Source: Comamonas piscis | GTDB taxonomy: Bacteria; Pseudomonadota; Gammaproteobacteria; Burkholderiales; Burkholderiaceae_C | DNA: 64,000 nt | Assembly (NCBI RefSeq): GCF_014109725.1 | Contig: NZ_CP058554.1 | Location: 2,418,001 to 2,482,000 of the forward strand | Direction of reading: 5' to 3' | Shown: positions 25,035 to 35,995 of the stretch, piece after piece | Position numbering within the stretch: position 1 is the stretch's first letter | Layout: each line of letters opens with the position of its first letter | Translations under genes and position numbers: made by a program | Notes under the pieces: model-generated | What the model saw: only the letters and a program-made list of their open reading frames with translations | Told to the model about the DNA's origin: nothing | The model's database searches: none

Positions 25035-25787
25035 TCAGATGAAGGACTGGGTGGCGCCGCCGTCGACCAGCATCGATTCGCCGGTGACAAAGCGGCTGTC
25101 GTCAGACGCGAAAAAGCAGGCGGCGCGGGCAATGTCCTGCACCGTGCCCAGGCGGCCCATCGGCGTCTTGGCGATGCGCAGCCGCACTTTTTCTGCATCG
25201 ACATTGATGCCCACGCCTTCGGTCGGGATGGAGCCAGGGCAGACCGAGTTGACGCGGATGCCGCGTGGCCCTAGCTCTGCCGCTGCTGCACGCGACAGGC
25301 CCAGCGCACCGGCCTTGACGCCGCAGTACACCATGCCCTGGGGCATGCCAATAAAGGCGGCCGCCGAGGCGATGTTGACGATGCTGCCGCCGTCGTCCAT
25401 GGCCTCCGCTGCCGTCTGGATGCCCCAGACGATGGAGTTGAAGCCGGTGCCCACCATGCGCTGCAAGGCCTCGGGCGTGATGTCGGCAATCGGGCCGTAG
25501 CGCACCCAGATGGCGTTGTTGACCATGATGTCGAAGCGGCCGTAGCGCTGCTTCAGATCGGCAATCGCGCTGCTGAAGCTGTCGCGGTCGGCCACATTGC
25601 CGCCATAGGCGTGGGCGCGTCCGCCCTGGGCCACGATGGCTGCTGCCACCTCGGCGGCCTTGTCCTCGGCACGGTCCAGAATGCCGACGCTGCCGCCCTC
25701 GTCAGCGATGGCCTGGACGATGGCGCGGCCGATGCCCTGTGCGCCGCCGGTCACGAGTGCGACCTTGCCTGCAAAGCGTTGTGTCAT
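25035..25787 (-). CDS. Short-chain dehydrogenase/reductase
   Basis: A 250-residue SDR with GGAQGIG near the N-terminus, VNNAIWVRYG, Ser in VNIASAAAF and the catalytic YCGVK (Tyr-x3-Lys). The C-terminal SMLVDGGA motif is standard. The gap to livG is only 14 bases. The NNAI in place of the usual NNAG, and a Cys beside the catalytic Tyr, are minor oddities. Likely an alcohol or hydroxy-acid dehydrogenase of the pathway. Confidence 0.9.
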   Translation of the reverse strand: MTQRFAGKVALVTGGAQGIGRAIVQAIADEGGSVGILDRAEDKAAEVAAAIVAQGGRAHAYGGNVADRDSFSSAIADLKQRYGRFDIMVNNAIWVRYGPIADITPEALQRMVGTGFNSIVWGIQTAAEAMDDGGSIVNIASAAAFIGMPQGMVYCGVKAGALGLSRAAAAELGPRGIRVNSVCPGSIPTEGVGINVDAEKVRLRIAKTPMGRLGTVQDIARAACFFASDDSRFVTGESMLVDGGATQSFI

Positions 25788-25835
25788 GGTGTTTGTCTCC
25801 TGGTCTCAATAAAAATGGGGTTCGCCGCGCCGGTC

Positions 25836-26756
25836 TCAGCGGGGGCTCTGGCTGTCGTCAAAACGCGCTTCTTCCAGCCCCGTCAGGGCCAGGCCGTCGA
25901 TGACGAAGACGGCCCCCGCATCCGGGTGGCTGGAGCGCAGCAGGTTGCCGCTGTTGCTGATCGAGGTGAGGTAGATGGTCTGCAGCGCCGGGCCACCAAA
26001 GGCCGGGCAGGTGATGAAGGCATCGGCGGGAAAATCCACTGTGGCCGCCAGCTCGCCACTGGGCGTAAAGCGGGCCAACTGGCCGTTCAGCACCATGGCC
26101 ACCCAGAGATAGCCCTGGGCATCGACGGTGGCGCCATCGGGCGCCAGGCCCAGCGCAGCGGTGTCGATAAAGGCCTCGCGGGCACCGCAGGCGCCAGTGG
26201 CGGGGTCATAGGCATAGCGCCAGATCTGGCGCGCCGGGCTGTCGGCAAAGTAAAGCCAGCGGCCGTTGGGGCTGAAGCAGGTGGCGTTCGCCACTTGAAA
26301 GCCCTGGTCCAGCTCGCGCAGGCGGCCATCACCGCTCAGCTGGTAGAGCTTGCCGGTGGGCGACTGCGGCGTCATGCTCATCGAGCCGACCACAAAGCGG
26401 CCACCCCGGTCGCAGCGCCCGTCGTTCAGACGCATGCGCTCAGCGCTGTGCTGCACCTGCACGCCCATTGGCGTGATCTGGCCGCTGTCCGGGTCCAGAA
26501 AATGGAAGTCATCCTCCAGCGCCAGCAGCAGGCGCCCGCTGCGGCACAGCGCGATGGAGCCGATATGGGCATGCAGTGCCCACTGCTGCTGCCGGTCATC
26601 TGCCGGCCAGTAGCGGTGTACCCACTGGGCGCGGCCATCAATCCAGTACAGCGATTGCGTGGCCACATCCCACAGCGGGCATTCGCCCAGCAGATCGCGC
26701 TGGGGCAGCAAAGGATGGATGCGCGCGGCCAACGCCGGCGCGGTGAGGGCGTTCAT
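25836..26756 (-). CDS. SMP-30/gluconolactonase-family lactonase
   Basis: A 306-residue six-bladed beta-propeller. Expected metal ligands are E25 (LLGECPLWD), N157 (VANATCFSPNG) and D212 (GATVDAQGYLW), with substrate-site residues in RLNDGRCD. ATG 26756 has AGGAGA 6 bases upstream; earlier in-frame codons lack one. Family members hydrolyse sugar and other lactones. With a Baeyer-Villiger-type monooxygenase divergently encoded, it would open the lactone that enzyme produces (inference). Confidence 0.9.
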   Translation of the reverse strand: MNALTAPALAARIHPLLPQRDLLGECPLWDVATQSLYWIDGRAQWVHRYWPADDRQQQWALHAHIGSIALCRSGRLLLALEDDFHFLDPDSGQITPMGVQVQHSAERMRLNDGRCDRGGRFVVGSMSMTPQSPTGKLYQLSGDGRLRELDQGFQVANATCFSPNGRWLYFADSPARQIWRYAYDPATGACGAREAFIDTAALGLAPDGATVDAQGYLWVAMVLNGQLARFTPSGELAATVDFPADAFITCPAFGGPALQTIYLTSISNSGNLLRSSHPDAGAVFVIDGLALTGLEEARFDDSQSPR

Positions 26757-26852
26757 GTCTTGTCTCCTGGTGCGGGCAGCCAAGGGGGCCTGGCTGCTGC
26801 GGCTGCGCCGGCCTTTTCTGCTGGGGCCGTGCGCGTACCGGGCGGGTGTTTT

Positions 26853-28505
26853 TTAGTTAGCGACGGGTGCCGTCGGCAGTTGGTAGCCTTTGAACTGCTC
26901 GCGCAGCCGGATCTTGAGCAGCTTGCCGGTAGCGGTGTGGGGCAATTCTTCGACAAACTCCACCGCATCGGGCAGCCACCAGCGCGCCAGCCGGTCCTTC
27001 ATAAAGTCCAGCACTTCCTGGCCGCTGACATTGGTGCCGGGCTTGCGCACGATGACCAGCAGCGGGCGCTCTTGCCAGCGCTCGTGGTGCACGCCGATGA
27101 CGGCGGCTTCCTTGACGGCGGGGTGGGCCAGCGCCAGGTTCTCGATGTCGATCGACGAGATCCATTCGCCGCCGGACTTGATGACATCCTTGGCGCGGTC
27201 GGTGATCTGCACAAAGCCCTCTTCATCGATCCTGGCCACATCGCCGGTGTTTAACCAGCCTTGCGCATCCAGTGCCGAGCCGGCCTCTTGCCCGTAATAG
27301 GCGGAGATGACCCAGGGCCCGCGCACGCGCAGTTCGCCAGGGGCCGGATCGCCGGGCGGCAGCTGCTGCCCCTCGTCATTGAAGATGGCCACATCCACGC
27401 CATACATGGGCCGGCCCTGGCGGGCGCGCACATCGATGCGCTCGTCGCGGGCCAGTGCCTCGTGTTGGGGCAGCAGGGTGCTGACGGTGGCCACCGGGCT
27501 GGTCTCGGTCATGCCCCAGGCCTGGTTGGCGGTCACGCCCAGCAGGCTGTCGAACTGGTCAATCATTGCGCGGGGCGCGGCAGAGCCGCCCATCATGATG
27601 CGTTCGAGCTTCAGGGCATCCTTGTCGCCGGCGGGCAGGCTTTCCACATACTGCAAAAAGCCCATCCAGACGGTGGGAACGCCGAGCGAGAAGGTACAGC
27701 CCTCGTCGCGCATCAGCTGGTACAGCGCCTTGCCACTCAAATCCGGCCCGGGCAGCACCAGCTTGGCGCCGCACATGGCGCTGGCATAGGGCAGGCCCCA
27801 GGCGTTGACATGGAACATCGGCACGGTGAGCAGCACGCAATCACGGGCGCGCAAGGCCAGGCCATCAGCCGCGCAGACCACCCAGGAATGCAGCACGGTA
27901 GAGCGGTGGCTATAGAGCACGCCCTTGGGGTTGCCCGTGGTGCCCGAGGTGTAGCACAGCGATGAGGCACTGTCTTCGGCCAGCTCGGGCCAGTCAAAAT
28001 CGCCCGCGTCTTCGGCCACCAGGTCTTCGTAGCACAGCAGTGGGGCGGGCAGGTCCATGGTCGGCATCTGGTCGGGCTTGCACAGCGCCACAAAGGCCTT
28101 CACGGTTTTGAGGCTGGGCGCCAGCTCGGCCACCAGGCCGGCAAAGCTCAGGTCAAAGAACACATAATCATCGGCCGCATGGTTGATGATGTAGCGGATC
28201 TGGTCGGCAAACAGGCGCGGGTTGACGGTGTGCAGCACCGCGCCTGCGCCCGATACGGCGTAGTACAGCTCCAGATGGCGGTGCGTGTTCCAGGCCAGGG
28301 TAGCCACGCGTGTACCGCTGGCCATGCCCTGGCGCAGCAGGGCGGCGGCCAGGCGCCGCGAGCGCCGGGACACGGTCAGCCAGTTCGAACGCGTGAGCTC
28401 GCCATCCGGCGTGCGAGAGACGACTTCCACCTGGGGATGAAAGCGTGCTGCATGTTCCAGCAAGCCGGAAATCCGCAGCGCGCGCTGCTGCATTAGCCCT
28501 TGCAT
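26853..28505 (-). CDS. AMP-forming acyl/aryl-CoA ligase (ANL superfamily)
   Basis: A 550-residue ligase with the P-loop YTSGTTGNPKG (185-195), the MTETSP motif (A5), GWLNTGDVA (A7) and the catalytic Lys in TATGKLLK near the C-terminus. It resembles medium/long-chain acyl-CoA and pimeloyl-type ligases. ATG 28505 follows AAGGAGC, and operator box 3 lies 22-41 bases upstream of the start, so binding there would block initiation. It is the first gene of the eight-gene minus operon and would activate the ring-opened acid. Confidence 0.93.
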   Translation of the reverse strand: MQGLMQQRALRISGLLEHAARFHPQVEVVSRTPDGELTRSNWLTVSRRSRRLAAALLRQGMASGTRVATLAWNTHRHLELYYAVSGAGAVLHTVNPRLFADQIRYIINHAADDYVFFDLSFAGLVAELAPSLKTVKAFVALCKPDQMPTMDLPAPLLCYEDLVAEDAGDFDWPELAEDSASSLCYTSGTTGNPKGVLYSHRSTVLHSWVVCAADGLALRARDCVLLTVPMFHVNAWGLPYASAMCGAKLVLPGPDLSGKALYQLMRDEGCTFSLGVPTVWMGFLQYVESLPAGDKDALKLERIMMGGSAAPRAMIDQFDSLLGVTANQAWGMTETSPVATVSTLLPQHEALARDERIDVRARQGRPMYGVDVAIFNDEGQQLPPGDPAPGELRVRGPWVISAYYGQEAGSALDAQGWLNTGDVARIDEEGFVQITDRAKDVIKSGGEWISSIDIENLALAHPAVKEAAVIGVHHERWQERPLLVIVRKPGTNVSGQEVLDFMKDRLARWWLPDAVEFVEELPHTATGKLLKIRLREQFKGYQLPTAPVAN

Positions 28506-28526
28506 GTTGCTCCTTGTTTTGTTTTA

Positions 28527-28546
28527 TATACCTGTCGGCAGGTAAA
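28527..28546. promoter_or_regulatory. Palindromic operator box 3 (TetR-type)
   Basis: ATACCTGTCGGCAGGTAAAA; the 14-base core ACCTGTCGGCAGGT (28530-28543) is identical to box 1. It is close to the ligase start and probably controls the minus-strand operon. Confidence 0.75.
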
Positions 28547-28630
28547 AAGTTTAGCAGCCGCAGCAGCGCTGCAAGCTCGGGATTACCCTGGACTTGTCCC
28601 CTCCAAAACGCTTGCGGGGAAACCCTGTTG

Positions 28631-28650
28631 TTTACCGGTCGGCAAGTAGG
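28631..28650. promoter_or_regulatory. Palindromic operator box 4 (TetR-type)
   Basis: TTTACCGGTCGGCAAGTAGG; the core ACCGGTCGGCAAGT (28634-28647) is identical to box 2. It lies about 110 bases upstream of the monooxygenase start, 104 bases from box 3, so the divergent promoters each have a box. Confidence 0.75.
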
Positions 28651-28759
28651 CATGATGCAGCGAGAACAAGGTGGAGGCGGCCTGCCATCCCCTATCGAGC
28701 CGGTGCCCCGCTGCGGTGTGGCGGGGCGGCCGGCACCAGCCAGCAGGAGACAAAGAGCA

Positions 28760-30424
28760 ATGGACAATCACACAATCCACCAGGTGGATGCGGTCATCGT
28801 GGGCGCCGGTTTTGGCGGTCTGTGCGCAGTGCACAAGTTCCGGGAGATGGGGCTGAAGATCCAGGCCTTCGAGGCCGGCGGCGATGTGGGCGGCGTCTGG
28901 TACTGGAACCGCTACCCCGGCGCGCGGGTGGACCTGCCCAGCATCGACTACAGCTTCTCCTTCTCGCCCGAGATAGAGCAGGAATGGACCTGGTCCGAGC
29001 AGTTTGCCGCACAGCCCGAGCTGATGCGCTACTTCAACTTTGTCGCCGAGCGGCTGGACCTGCGCAAGCACTACCAGTTCAACACCCGCGTGGAGAGCGC
29101 CCGCTGGGATGAGGCACGCCAGCTGTGGGTGGTGCGTACCAACCGGGGCGAATGCTATGAGGCGCGTTACTGCATCATGGCGACCGGCCCGCTGTCGGTA
29201 CCGAAGGAGCCCGAGATTGAAGGTATTGAGCGCTTTGGCGGGCAGATCCTGCGCGCGGCGCGCTGGCCGCATGAGCCGGTGGATTTCAGTGGCAAGCGTG
29301 TGGGCGTGATCGGCACCGGATCGACCGGCATCCAGATCGTGCAGGAAGTGGGCAAGCAGGCCTGCGAGCTGTTTGTCTTCCAGCGCACGCCAAGCTTTAC
29401 GATGCCGATGCGCAATGTGCCGCTGGAGGCGGACTATGTGGCCCAGGTCAAGCGCCACTATGCCGGCATCCGCGAGCTGGCGCGCAATAGCAATGTGGGT
29501 GGTGTGCGGCCGCAATCGAGCCGCCCCTTCTTCAGCGTGACGCCGGCGCAGCGCCAGGCGCTGCTGGAAGATGCCTGGCTGCAAGGCGGCCTGGCCATGC
29601 TGGGCACCTTTGCCGACCTGATGCAGAACGAGCAGGCCAATGAGGAAGTGGCCGAGTTTGTGCGCGGCAAGATTGGCGAGGCGGTAGATGACCCGGCCAC
29701 CGCCGAGGCGCTCAAGCCACGTGGCTACCCCATCTTTGCCCGCCGCCCCTGCCTGGACACCGGCTACTACGAAACCTACAACCAGCCCCATGTGCATCTG
29801 CGCGACTGCATCAGCGACCCGATCGTGTCCATCACCGAGAAGGGCCTGCGCACGCAGTCGGGCGAGGTGGAGCTGGATGTGCTGATCTTTGCCACCGGCT
29901 ACGACGGCCTGACCGGCGCGCTGCTGGCCTTTGAGGTGGAAGGGCGCGACGGCCTGACGGTGCAGCAGAAGTGGAAGGAGGGCGCGACCTCCTGCCTGGG
30001 CATCATGATGCATGGCTTCCCCAACCTGTTCATGACCACCGGGCCCAATGGCCCATCGGCCCTGGCCAATGTGGTGCGCACCAGCGAGAACGATGTGGAC
30101 TGGACGGCCGCTGCCATCCGCCACATGCAGGCCCAAGGTTTGGGCAGCATTGAGCCCAGCGCGCAAGAGGAGCAGGCCTGGATGGACATCGTCCATTCGC
30201 TGGCGCCGCGCACCTTGCTGTCCAAGGCCAAGACCTGGTATGTGGGCGCCAACGTGCAGGGCAAGGCCCCCGGCCTGACCATGTTTACCGGCGGCTTCCA
30301 GAAGTACCGCGAGCACTGCAACGCTGCCATCCAGAAGGGCTTTAGCGGCTACCTCTTTGCGCAGAAGCGCGAACGCGAGCGCGCGGCAGACGCCAGCGCA
30401 ACAGTGGAAAACGCCACGCACTGA
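28760..30424 (+). CDS. Baeyer-Villiger-type flavin monooxygenase
   Basis: A 554-residue class B flavoprotein monooxygenase. The FAD motif GAGFGG (15-20), GGVWYWNRYPGARVD (the GxWxxxxYPGxxxD signature), the NADPH motif GTGSTG (185-190) and LDVLIFATGYDG are all present. The Baeyer-Villiger fingerprint FxGxxxHxxxWP appears as F159-x-G-x3-R165-x3-W169-P, with Arg in place of His. ATG 28760 has CAGGAGA upstream. Such enzymes convert ketones to esters or lactones with NADPH and O2. The CoA ligase and lactonase encoded divergently suggest the ketone is cyclic. Confidence 0.92.
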   Translation: MDNHTIHQVDAVIVGAGFGGLCAVHKFREMGLKIQAFEAGGDVGGVWYWNRYPGARVDLPSIDYSFSFSPEIEQEWTWSEQFAAQPELMRYFNFVAERLDLRKHYQFNTRVESARWDEARQLWVVRTNRGECYEARYCIMATGPLSVPKEPEIEGIERFGGQILRAARWPHEPVDFSGKRVGVIGTGSTGIQIVQEVGKQACELFVFQRTPSFTMPMRNVPLEADYVAQVKRHYAGIRELARNSNVGGVRPQSSRPFFSVTPAQRQALLEDAWLQGGLAMLGTFADLMQNEQANEEVAEFVRGKIGEAVDDPATAEALKPRGYPIFARRPCLDTGYYETYNQPHVHLRDCISDPIVSITEKGLRTQSGEVELDVLIFATGYDGLTGALLAFEVEGRDGLTVQQKWKEGATSCLGIMMHGFPNLFMTTGPNGPSALANVVRTSENDVDWTAAAIRHMQAQGLGSIEPSAQEEQAWMDIVHSLAPRTLLSKAKTWYVGANVQGKAPGLTMFTGGFQKYREHCNAAIQKGFSGYLFAQKRERERAADASATVENATH

Positions 30425-30526
30425 TACCCTGGTTTTCCAAGCCCTGGAAGGTCGTTAGGCCTCGGGGCTGTGCCTGCCTGCGCCCTGCAGCTGGGCATTT
30501 TTATCTTCCACCAAGAGCTGCCAGCC

Positions 30527-32632
<2,106 letters not shown>

Positions 32633-32674
32633 GGGCCAGAAGACCGAAACCCATCAATATTGAAGAGCACCGCC

Positions 32675-33859
32675 ATGAAAGACGCCGTCATTGTTTCCAC
32701 CGCCCGCACGGGCATTGGCCGGGCCTACAAGGGCTCGCTCAACCACACGCGTTCGCCCCACATGATGGGCCACACCATCCAGCATGCGGTGGCGCGCGCG
32801 GGAGTGGACCCGGCCGAGGTGGACGATGTCGTGGTCGGCTGCGTGCTGACGGCCGGCACGGCCGGCATGAACCTGGCACGCAATGCCTTGCTGGCCGCAG
32901 GCCTGCCGATGAGCGTGGCCGGGCAGACGATAGACCGGCAATGCGCCTCCGGCCTGATGGCGATTGCCACGGCGGCCAAGCAGGTGCTGGTCGATGGCAT
33001 GCAGGTGGTGGTGGCGGGCGGCTGCGACAACATCACGGCTGTGCAGACCCCTTATATGGAATGGGCCAGCCGCGAGCGCGATCCAGCCGTCATCGCCCAT
33101 GCGGCCCATGCCTATATGCCGATGCTGCAAACGGCCGAGCATGTGGCGCGCCAGTACCGCATCAGCCGCGAGGCCCAGGATGCCTATGCGCTGGAGTCGC
33201 AGTTGCGCACCGCGCGCGCCCAGGCCGCTGGCCTGTTCGACAGGGAGATCGTGCCCTTCAGCACCCAGATGGCGGTGACCGACAAGCTCACCAAGGAAGT
33301 CAGCCTGCAAGACGTGACCCTGGCCCGCGACGAAGGCAACCGCCCCGACACCAGCCTGGAAGGGCTGGCCGCGCTCAAGCCGGTGATCGACGGCGGCGTC
33401 ATCACCGCCGGCAATGCCAGCCAGCTCTCGGATGGTGCCTCGGCCTGCGTGGTCATGGATTCGGTGCTGGCCGAGCGCCGGGGCCTGGAGGTGCTGGGCA
33501 TTTACCGGGGCATGGCCGTTGCAGGATGCGCGCCGGAAGAGATGGGCATCGGCCCCATCTATGCGATCCCCAAGCTCCTGGCCCAGCACGGGCTGGGCGT
33601 GCAGGACATCGGCCTGTGGGAGCTGAACGAGGCCTTTGCCTGCCAGGCGCTGTACTGCCGCGACCAGCTGGGCATCGATCCCGAGCGCTTCAATGTCAAC
33701 GGCGGCGGCATCTCCATCGGCCACCCCTATGGCATGACGGGCGCCCGCATCGCCAGCCACGCCTTGCTGGAAGGCCAGCGCCGGGGTGTGCGCTATGTCG
33801 TGGCCACCATGTGCGTGGGCGGTGGGATGGGGGCTGCTGCGTTGTTTGAGGTTGCGTAA
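32675..33859 (+). CDS. Acetyl-CoA acyltransferase (thiolase)
   Basis: A 394-residue thiolase with the nucleophile Cys90 (DRQCASG), His350 (GGGISIGHPYGMTG) and Cys380 (MCVGGGMG), the complete catalytic set. ATG 32675 is preferred to a TTG five codons earlier. It completes beta-oxidation by thiolytic cleavage of the 3-oxoacyl-CoA. The next gene begins one base after its stop. Confidence 0.95.
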   Translation: MKDAVIVSTARTGIGRAYKGSLNHTRSPHMMGHTIQHAVARAGVDPAEVDDVVVGCVLTAGTAGMNLARNALLAAGLPMSVAGQTIDRQCASGLMAIATAAKQVLVDGMQVVVAGGCDNITAVQTPYMEWASRERDPAVIAHAAHAYMPMLQTAEHVARQYRISREAQDAYALESQLRTARAQAAGLFDREIVPFSTQMAVTDKLTKEVSLQDVTLARDEGNRPDTSLEGLAALKPVIDGGVITAGNASQLSDGASACVVMDSVLAERRGLEVLGIYRGMAVAGCAPEEMGIGPIYAIPKLLAQHGLGVQDIGLWELNEAFACQALYCRDQLGIDPERFNVNGGGISIGHPYGMTGARIASHALLEGQRRGVRYVVATMCVGGGMGAAALFEVA

Positions 33860-33860
33860 G

Positions 33861-35708
33861 ATGCAACTCGATTACGCCAGCATCCGCCAGACCCTGGATT
33901 TCTTGCTCTACGACTGGCTGGAGGTAGAAGCGCTCAGCCGCCATGCGCGCTATGCCGGCCACGACCGCCAGACCTATGGCGCTGTGCTGGACATGTGCGA
34001 GCGCCTGGCCGCCGACAAGTTTGAGCCCTTCAACCGCTTGGTCGACCAGCAGGAGCCGCATTTTGACGGCCAGCAGCTGCACCTGCCCGACTGCACACCG
34101 GCGGCATGCGCTGCCTATGCTGAATCGGGCATGCTGGCGGCATCGCATGACTACGAGGTAGGCGGCATGCAGCTGCCCTGCGTGGTCGATATGGCGGCCA
34201 ACAGCATGGTCTCGGCCGCCAGCATCGCCCTCAAGGCCTATTCGATGCTCACGGCAGCCAATGCCGGCCTGCTGATGGCCCATGGCACACCGGCACAGCA
34301 AAAGGCCTTTGCGCTGCCCCAACTGCAAGGCCGCTTTTTTGGCACGATGAACCTCAGCGAACCGCAGGCCGGCTCCAGCCTGTCGGACATCACCACACGT
34401 GCCGTGCCCGATGGCGCCGACCATGCCGACGACCCGCTGGGCCCGCGCTACCGGCTGAGGGGCCGCAAGATGTGGATCTCTGGCGGCGAACATGCGATGG
34501 GCGAGGACATCGTCCACCTTGTGCTGGCCAAGGTGCCCGACGACAGCGGCCAACTGCCCGCCGGCGTGGGCGGCATCTCGCTGTTCATCGTGCCCAAAAT
34601 CTTGGTGGATACCGAAGGCCGGGTCACCGGCGAGCGCAACGACATCGCGCTGGCCGGGCTGAACCACAAGCTCGGCTACCGGGGCACCGTCAACACCTTG
34701 CTGCACTACGGCGAGCAGGGCGGGGCCATTGGCTACCGCGTGGGCGCGCTGGGTGCGGGCCTGCAGTGCATGTTCCATATGATGAACGAGGCCCGTATCC
34801 AGGTGGGGCTGGGCGCCACCATGCTGGGCTACGCCGGCTACCTGCAATCGCGCGACTATGCCCGCCAGCGCCCCCAGGGCCGCCCGGTGGCTGCCGGCCA
34901 GAAGGTGGTGAAGAACGCGCAGCAGCCCCAGGTGCCGATTGCCGAGCATGCCGACGTCAAACGCATGCTGCTGGCGCAAAAATGCTATGCCGAAGGCGCG
35001 CTGGCGCTGCAGCTGTACTGCGCCAAGCTTGTCGACACCAAGCGTGCCGGTGAGCCGCAGCAGGCCGATGCCGCCCAGTTACTGCTGCAGGTGCTCACCC
35101 CCATCGCCAAAAGCTGGCCCAGCCAGTGGTGCCAGGAGGGCAACAGCCTCGCCATCCAGGTGCTGGGTGGCTATGGCTACACCCGCGATTACGCCGTGGA
35201 GCAGCACTGGCGCGACAACCGGCTCAACATGATCCACGAAGGCACCCACGGCATCCAGGCCCTCGACCTGCTGGGCCGCAAGCTGCGCATGGACGGCGGC
35301 GCGGCCTGGGCCTTGCTGCAGGCCGAGATCGCACAAACCGTCGCCGCTGCCAGAACGGTCTCCGCATGCGCCCCATGGGCCGACCGCCTGGCCACCGCCA
35401 CCCAAGCCCTACAAGCCGCCACCGACGCCGCCTGGTCCAGCGGCAACGCCCAACTGGCCCTCGCCAACGCCACCGCCTACATGACCGCCTTCGGCCATGT
35501 CACGCTGGCCTGGCTGTGGCTGGATGTCGCCGTCAAAGCGCATGCGGGCATGGCGGCAGCCGATGCGGGGCAGCAGGCCTTTTTGCAGGGCAAGCTGGAT
35601 TGCGCGCGCTATTTTTATGCGTATGAGTTGCCGTTGGTGCAGGCCTGGCTGGCGCCGGTGATGGCGGGGGAGGGGTTGTTTTTGGAGGTGGAGGGGAGGG
35701 GGTTTTGA
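33861..35708 (+). CDS. Large acyl-CoA dehydrogenase with C-terminal extension
   Basis: A 615-residue acyl-CoA dehydrogenase of the FadE5/AidB-like long type. Visible are LSEPQAGSSLSDIT, the flavin region MWISGGEHAMGED, GYRGTVNTLLHYGE in place of the usual substrate loop, VLGGYGYTRDY, and the catalytic-base motif IHEGTHGIQ with Glu460. About 120 residues beyond this form the extra C-terminal helical domain. Unlike the 6807/7989 pair, it carries a canonical catalytic Glu and can work alone. It may take the shorter or straight-chain intermediates. Confidence 0.93.
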   Translation: MQLDYASIRQTLDFLLYDWLEVEALSRHARYAGHDRQTYGAVLDMCERLAADKFEPFNRLVDQQEPHFDGQQLHLPDCTPAACAAYAESGMLAASHDYEVGGMQLPCVVDMAANSMVSAASIALKAYSMLTAANAGLLMAHGTPAQQKAFALPQLQGRFFGTMNLSEPQAGSSLSDITTRAVPDGADHADDPLGPRYRLRGRKMWISGGEHAMGEDIVHLVLAKVPDDSGQLPAGVGGISLFIVPKILVDTEGRVTGERNDIALAGLNHKLGYRGTVNTLLHYGEQGGAIGYRVGALGAGLQCMFHMMNEARIQVGLGATMLGYAGYLQSRDYARQRPQGRPVAAGQKVVKNAQQPQVPIAEHADVKRMLLAQKCYAEGALALQLYCAKLVDTKRAGEPQQADAAQLLLQVLTPIAKSWPSQWCQEGNSLAIQVLGGYGYTRDYAVEQHWRDNRLNMIHEGTHGIQALDLLGRKLRMDGGAAWALLQAEIAQTVAAARTVSACAPWADRLATATQALQAATDAAWSSGNAQLALANATAYMTAFGHVTLAWLWLDVAVKAHAGMAAADAGQQAFLQGKLDCARYFYAYELPLVQAWLAPVMAGEGLFLEVEGRGF

Positions 35709-35995
35709 GGGGTGTTGTTGGCAACGATCTGTCTTGGTGCCGGATGTGTTGCGTTGCATTTCAGTGCTTGCAGTAACTGCTGGCGGGTGGGTTAGGCTCC
35801 ATTCGTATGGTGGAAGTGAGGATTGCTGGTTATAGCGATTTGCGAACACGTGGATTACATTAGCAGCACAACAAATGTTGGCAGTTTAAGTCGTACAACT
35901 GAACATGGCGAACAGCTAATGACAACCAAAGCCGTCATTGCGATGAATCGTTTTGGCAGTTATGCTATGTAACAAGAAGTGATGACTCAAAACCA
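35709..35995. other. Left boundary of the second AT-rich insert
   Basis: After a G-rich run at the end of the dehydrogenase gene, the composition changes at about 35.8 kb. No gene was recognised. The promoter of the helicase gene is expected here. Confidence 0.4.
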
